6,000 nt of DNA from assembly GCA_003565095.1 (NCBI GenBank), contig PXDI01000095.1, positions 1 through 6,000 on the forward strand, written 5' to 3'. Source of the stretch: PVC group bacterium. Its GTDB lineage: Bacteria; Verrucomicrobiota; Kiritimatiellia; UBA8416; PXDI01. Position 1 is the stretch's first letter. Each line of letters begins with the position of its first letter. Of this stretch, positions 5,842 through 6,000 are shown one piece after another. The position numbers and the translations under genes were made by a program. The notes below the pieces were generated by a model. That model had not been told where the DNA came from. It made no database searches and saw only the letters and a program-made list of their open reading frames with translations.

Positions 5842-6000
5842 TTAGAACAATTTGTCTAACTGTATCCAATATTTGATCCCGGTGTCCGGATAACCGACAG
5901 TTGTAGAGTATTCGTCATCCAGTAAATTGTCGATAGACGCAGTTATCGATAAGTTGTCGCTGAAGAAGCGCGTCAGACGGACGCGTAGATCCGTAAAATC
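5842..6000 (-). CDS. TonB-dependent receptor, C-terminal end (partial, rest outside window)
   Basis: The minus strand is open from the window edge to a TAA at 5844-5842 and encodes 52 residues. It contains the sequence SITASIDNLLDDEYSTT, then GYPDTGIKYWIQLDKLF. The NLLDDEY-x(n)-GYP-x-(P/T)G-(x)-Y pattern and the terminal phenylalanine are characteristic of the last strands of TonB-dependent outer-membrane receptors, which import bound ligands such as metal chelates, cobalamin or glycans using energy from TonB-ExbBD. The ligand cannot be told from this fragment. The gene points the same way as the three downstream genes with a 146-bp gap, so it is probably the first visible member of the same operon. 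It has no strong terminator after its stop, only a 4-bp stem at 5821-5831. Confidence 0.85.
   Translation of the reverse strand, partial: DFTDLRVRLTRFFSDNLSITASIDNLLDDEYSTTVGYPDTGIKYWIQLDKLF

Overview
The window looks like chromosomal DNA from a Gram-negative bacterium, most plausibly of the PVC superphylum (Kiritimatiellota, Verrucomicrobiota or Lentisphaerota). Two partial outer-membrane beta-barrel genes at the edges and a TonB-type receptor tail show an outer membrane. A secreted PHP protein with divergent InlB-like repeats and a jelly-roll-like tail, an anchored protein whose mature part begins ACPIPVFRY, and a GGGAGC/GCTCCC intergenic repeat are all, from memory, features of PVC genomes. 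The phylum assignment is inference.

Layout. Positions 1-75 (+) are the last 24 codons of a probable outer-membrane beta-barrel protein. An intergenic stretch follows with a good sigma70-like promoter (142-169) and a bulged leader hairpin (185-226). These precede a 628-residue secreted PHP-domain protein (281-2167, +). A 287-bp convergent intergenic region (2168-2454) has no gene and two distinct repeat structures: a multi-fold GGGAGC/GCTCCC repeat (2202-2251) and a 129-bp element bounded by a perfect 12-bp inverted repeat (2291-2419).

The rest lies on the minus strand and reads from right to left as one probable operon. It begins with the C-terminus of a TonB-dependent receptor (5842-6000, cut by the window edge). 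A 146-bp gap follows, holding a short open frame that ends in an ATGA overlap. Next are a signal-peptide protein anchored by one C-terminal membrane helix (4421-5695), a MacB/FtsX-type ABC permease (3108-4424) overlapping it by ATGA, and a MacB/LolD-type ATPase (2455-3105) starting 2 nt after the permease stop. The three non-receptor genes are tightly coupled and should form one inner-membrane complex. Its permease and anchored partner each carry a periplasmic CxC motif, which suggests a metal- or redox-linked role together with the outer-membrane receptor. Substrate and direction of transport cannot be read from the sequence. This receptor/anchored CxC protein/MacB-like transporter set is the best candidate here for an under-described system.
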